Part shown: positions 61,091 through 64,000 of the stretch, in pieces
Layout: the number at the start of each line of letters is the position of its first letter
Position numbering within the stretch: the stretch's first letter is position 1
NCBI RefSeq assembly: GCF_900187605.1
Contig: NZ_FYEA01000008.1
Location: forward strand, 310,001-374,000
Source: Pseudomonas sp. Irchel 3H7
GTDB taxonomy: Bacteria > Pseudomonadota > Gammaproteobacteria > Pseudomonadales > Pseudomonadaceae
DNA length: 64,000 nucleotides
Reading direction: 5' to 3'
The notes under the pieces: model-generated
Databases searched by the model: none
Seen by the model: the letters and a program-made list of their open reading frames with translations, nothing else
Told to the model about the DNA's origin: nothing
Program-made: the position numbers and the translations under genes

Positions 61091-61123
61091 GTCCGCCAAA
61101 ACCCTGCCCCAACGTACGCCAAA
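61091..61123 (+). promoter_or_regulatory. Direct repeat, likely AraC-type binding site
   Basis: GTCCGCCAAA (61091-61100) and GTACGCCAAA (61114-61123) are direct repeats 23 bases apart, in the 199-base divergent region and 74 bases before the SphA-like ATG. Two half sites on one face of the helix fit an AraC activator. Confidence 0.55.
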
Positions 61124-61196
61124 CGCTTATTTCTAGCGTACCGGCGCTGCGAGCGACCGGTACCAGGTCCCAATCACAATAATAATGAGGACAGTC

Positions 61197-62144
61197 ATGA
61201 GCCAGAACCGTGCAACATCCATCTTGCCGCTCGCCCTTTTCATCGCGGGTTGCACCCTGACGTTGCCCGCCCTTGCCACCGAAGCCGGGGTCGACAACAT
61301 CGGCACCGGCACCGACGGCTTTTTTATGCTGCCGCTGGAAGTCGACAGCCTTCCGGAGAACATGGTCGCGTTCAACCTCTACTACAACCATTACAAATCG
61401 CGAAAGCTCAATATCAGCTCGTTAGGCGGCAAGGTGCCGAATGTCGAAATCGAATCCACTGCAGTGATTCCGCGCCTCGATTATCTAAGCCCGGTGCGGA
61501 TATTCGGCGGACGCCTGGCCGGTTACATCGCCCAGCCGTGGTTGAAGCAGGAAGTCTCGGTGTTCGGTTTGAGCGACACCCGCGAAGGCATGGGCGATAC
61601 CACCATCGCGCCGATCATTCTGTGGGACATGGGCAAGAACCTGACCCTCGGCGCCGCCGTGGAGATCACCGTGCCCACCGGCGAATACAGCGTCGATCGA
61701 CTGGCCAACACCAGCAACAATTTCTACACCTACAAGCCGCTGTTCTCGTTCACCTGGCTGCCGACTGAACACACCGAAGTCTCGATGAAGACCACCTACA
61801 GCTTCAACGAGAAGAACAAAGACACTGACTACAAGTCCGGGCAGATCTTCCACTTCGATTACTCGGCCAGCTACAAGATCACCGACGACCTGATGCTCGG
61901 CGTCAACGGCTACTTCCTCAAGCAAACCACCGACGACAAACAGTTCGGCCACACCGTGCAGTTCGCCGGGCAGGACGTCGATGACGGCGTGCGCGGCAAG
62001 GTGTTCGCGATTGGCCCGGCGCTGCACTTCACGTTTCTCAAGTACGCCAGTGCGGAGATTCGCTGGGCCAAGGAATTTGATGTGGAGAACCGGCCGGAGG
62101 GGGAAATGTTGTGGGCGAAGGTGAGTATTCCGTACGCCTTTTGA
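61197..62144 (+). CDS. SphA-family (MetA-pathway) outer-membrane protein
   Basis: A 315-residue barrel protein of the phenol-degradation MetA/SphA type. The signal peptide is about 1-31 (ending LPALA). Typical segments are GVDNIGTGTDGFFMLPLEVD, NMVAFNLYYNHYKSRKLN and EGMGDTTIAPIILWDMGKN; it ends in Phe (SIPYAF). SphA of P. aeruginosa is induced by sphingosine through SphR; here the divergent AraC gene offers the same pairing, but several paralogues exist in pseudomonads, so the ligand is not certain. The start MSQNRATS follows GAGGA. Confidence 0.87.
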   Translation: MSQNRATSILPLALFIAGCTLTLPALATEAGVDNIGTGTDGFFMLPLEVDSLPENMVAFNLYYNHYKSRKLNISSLGGKVPNVEIESTAVIPRLDYLSPVRIFGGRLAGYIAQPWLKQEVSVFGLSDTREGMGDTTIAPIILWDMGKNLTLGAAVEITVPTGEYSVDRLANTSNNFYTYKPLFSFTWLPTEHTEVSMKTTYSFNEKNKDTDYKSGQIFHFDYSASYKITDDLMLGVNGYFLKQTTDDKQFGHTVQFAGQDVDDGVRGKVFAIGPALHFTFLKYASAEIRWAKEFDVENRPEGEMLWAKVSIPYAF

Positions 62145-62241
62145 CCCGCCAGATTGCGTTCAAAAGCGAACAGTGCTCAGACGGGCGCCCAATAAACAGA
62201 ATCACCCCGCACCTGACCGTCCGTCTGAAAACCACTTCCCC

Positions 62242-62257
62242 CTGTCAGATCTGACAG
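62242..62257. promoter_or_regulatory. Perfect 16-base palindrome before a giant gene
   Basis: CTGTCAGATCTGACAG lies 68 bases before the ATG of the large repetitive gene. It could be a regulator site. An imperfect stem AAAGGGAA / TTTCCCTTT follows at about 62285-62310. Confidence 0.45.
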
Positions 62258-62324
62258 TAGTTAATGAACGATGACTGGGGCTAAAAGGGAATCACCCGTT
62301 TTTCCCTTTCAGGCGGTATTGCTC

Positions 62325-64000
62325 ATGACTTCTTTCAGACTTTTTCGGCTTCCCCCACGCAGAGATTTATCCGTCACACCGTTGCAAATCTATCCGCTGT
62401 ACATCGCTGACATGACTCAGCCGGTTGTGAATGGCGACGGCGGTATCAACCTGGCAACGTTCGAAAACTACGAGGCTGGCATCTTCAGTGTTATCGACCC
62501 ATACCCCGGGATGGGGGCTGGCGATGAAATCGAGATTTTCTGGAACGACAACGTCATCCACGAACTGAAAATCAAGCTCGAAGATGTCAATGAAAGATTG
62601 TTCTTCTTTCTCCCGACCACTGAAATTGCCCCCGGTTACTCCGAGTGTTATTGCCAGGTGACCCGTTCAGGCGAACCACTCCCTGACAATCCCTCCGCCG
62701 TATTGACGCTGTTGGTCAAATTGAATTTGCCCGCCGGCGAGGATGAGGAGCAGCATTTTCCCTGGCACTCACACCTCGATCTGGTCGGGTTGCCACAGGA
62801 TGTCATCGACAATGGTGTCAGCAAAGAGTGGTCGAGCAAGGGTGTGCCCATGACCATCAAGCACTATCGAGAGATGACGGTGCGCGATGTCATCTGGGTG
62901 CGCTGGGGCAGTGTTCTTCTGACCCCGCACGTAGTTACAGAAGCCGAGGCCGACGGCACTCAAGAAATTGTCATCACCGCGTCGCCCGGCGACATCCTGA
63001 CCGCTGGCGATAGCAATTCGTTGCCGATCAGGTACGAAATCCATGATGAGGTCTGGAACTGGTGCGAGAAATGGTCGAAGGAGACTACGGTTCAGGTAGA
63101 TGGCGGCGCTGTTCGATTGGACCCGGCCATTTTCGAAGATGCCGATGAAGGTGAACTCCATCTCGATCGACTGGACCATCAGGCGACCAACCTGCTGATC
63201 CGGCTCGAAACCAATAAAGAGTTCACCACGGGCGACACGATCGTGATCAATGTCGCTGGTGTCGGGAGCACCGGAACCGCGCCTCGCACACTGACCGAGG
63301 AAGTCACTGTCGGCAATCTGCCTTATATTCTTGAGTTCCCGATCCCTTTCGCATTTGTCAGTCTCTTCGCCACCGGAACGCTTGATGGCTCCTATGTACT
63401 GCACAAAAAAAGCGATGGCTCGAAGCTCTATTCCAAACGCACCTTCGTCAAGGTAATCGGCAACCCGGCGCTGTTGCCGGCGCCGATCATTGAAGAGGTG
63501 ATCGGTGCCATTTTGCCTGGGGACAGCAAAGCAGCGACCGTATTGATTGCCTACCCGAGCCTTAAAACCGGTGACACGATCAACATGATCTGGGAAGGCA
63601 CGAAATCAGACGGCAGTGCCTATGTGTATGAGGAACTGTATGACGTCAGCAGTAACGATCAGGAGGCAAAGCGTACTTACATCACTGTGTTGCAAGAGCA
63701 CATCCTCGCGTTGAACAACGGCAGCCTCAAACTCTATTACCGGGTGTACAACGACGATCCTGCCGATTATGGACTCAGCGAGTCTGACTTTTTGCGGGTC
63801 GAAGTACGCGCACTCCCCGCCACACTGCCGGCCCCCGATGTAGAAGAAGCCAAAGATGGCGTGATCGACCCGACACTGGTTTATACCCAGGCGCATGTGC
63901 TGGTCAAACCGGTCAATTGGATGAAGGGCGACACGCTGACTTATCACTGGATTGGTTCCACCTTTGATGGCTCAACCAAAGGCAGCATACCCATCACTGA
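62325..64000 (+). CDS. Large Ig-like repeat protein, N-terminal part
   Basis: An open frame of 558 codons runs off the window. It starts MTSFRLFRLPPRRDLSVTPL without a signal peptide. From about residue 30 there are repeated Ig-like blocks of about 100-110 residues, each with a motif of the kind GDTIxxxWxGxxxDGS (GDTINMIWEGTKSDGSAYVY; GDTLTYHWIGSTFDGSTKGS), with a Pro-rich joint such as LPAPIIEEV or LPAPDVEEA between blocks. This suits a long surface or secreted adhesin-like protein, perhaps exported by a nonclassical route. The family is not named; the full length is unknown. SD AGGCGG is distant (11 bases). Confidence 0.8.
   Translation, partial: MTSFRLFRLPPRRDLSVTPLQIYPLYIADMTQPVVNGDGGINLATFENYEAGIFSVIDPYPGMGAGDEIEIFWNDNVIHELKIKLEDVNERLFFFLPTTEIAPGYSECYCQVTRSGEPLPDNPSAVLTLLVKLNLPAGEDEEQHFPWHSHLDLVGLPQDVIDNGVSKEWSSKGVPMTIKHYREMTVRDVIWVRWGSVLLTPHVVTEAEADGTQEIVITASPGDILTAGDSNSLPIRYEIHDEVWNWCEKWSKETTVQVDGGAVRLDPAIFEDADEGELHLDRLDHQATNLLIRLETNKEFTTGDTIVINVAGVGSTGTAPRTLTEEVTVGNLPYILEFPIPFAFVSLFATGTLDGSYVLHKKSDGSKLYSKRTFVKVIGNPALLPAPIIEEVIGAILPGDSKAATVLIAYPSLKTGDTINMIWEGTKSDGSAYVYEELYDVSSNDQEAKRTYITVLQEHILALNNGSLKLYYRVYNDDPADYGLSESDFLRVEVRALPATLPAPDVEEAKDGVIDPTLVYTQAHVLVKPVNWMKGDTLTYHWIGSTFDGSTKGSIPIT

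Overview
The window looks like chromosome of a fluorescent pseudomonad (Pseudomonas fluorescens group). The case for this is high GC coding on both strands, the lexA2-imuA-imuB-dnaE2 cassette, a yejABEF transporter, TonB receptors with a FecI/FecR pair, and several families of short palindromic intergenic repeats typical of this group. All assignments come from reading the translated sequence; no database search was run. I saw no tRNA, rRNA, CRISPR array, prophage or insertion sequence.

Left part (1-17 kb): the 3' end of a DUF934 gene (sulfite-reductase partner), sohB, a histidine phosphatase, an SCP2 protein, then a long minus-strand uptake region. Read in transcription order from the right, this region holds an ECF sigma factor, a FecR regulator, an STN-type TonB receptor, a Xre/RES toxin-antitoxin pair, a second TonB receptor, and yejA-yejB-yejE-yejF (peptide ABC importer). 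A conserved 19-base motif (CTAA-N8-CTATAAA on the coding strand) lies exactly 56 bases before both receptor start codons and, further away, upstream of yejA. This suggests one regulon joining outer- and inner-membrane import.

Middle part (17-45 kb): an orphan HypX/HoxX-like protein (normally a CO-forming hydrogenase maturase) with a LysR gene; a fatty-acid-hydroxylase/SRPBCC fusion with an SMP-30-like protein; small stress-type proteins (YdcH, DUF4142, two acidic disordered proteins); and a complete RsbR-RsbS-RsbT stressosome module with an RsbW/RsbX-type fusion and two histidine kinases, all translationally coupled. Then come uvrA2, a soluble hybrid kinase, a GntR gene with a remnant reading frame before it, a CsgG/DUF4810/DUF799 lipoprotein cluster, and the mutagenic SOS cassette with its own LexA2 operator.

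Right part (45-64 kb): LysR plus a periplasmic amidohydrolase, a TorF-type porin, and a phosphoethanolamine transferase. Next is a minus-strand operon that seems the most novel item: GntR regulator, an APS-reductase-like flavoprotein and its two-cluster ferredoxin, a substrate-binding protein with an unusual C-terminal extension, permease, ATPase, a HEAT-repeat protein and a DUF971 protein. It is followed by an oxidoreductase, a DyP peroxidase, a 131-base tandem repeat tract that has become the 3' end of an AraC gene, a SphA-type outer-membrane protein, and the start of a large repetitive Ig-like protein that runs off the window.
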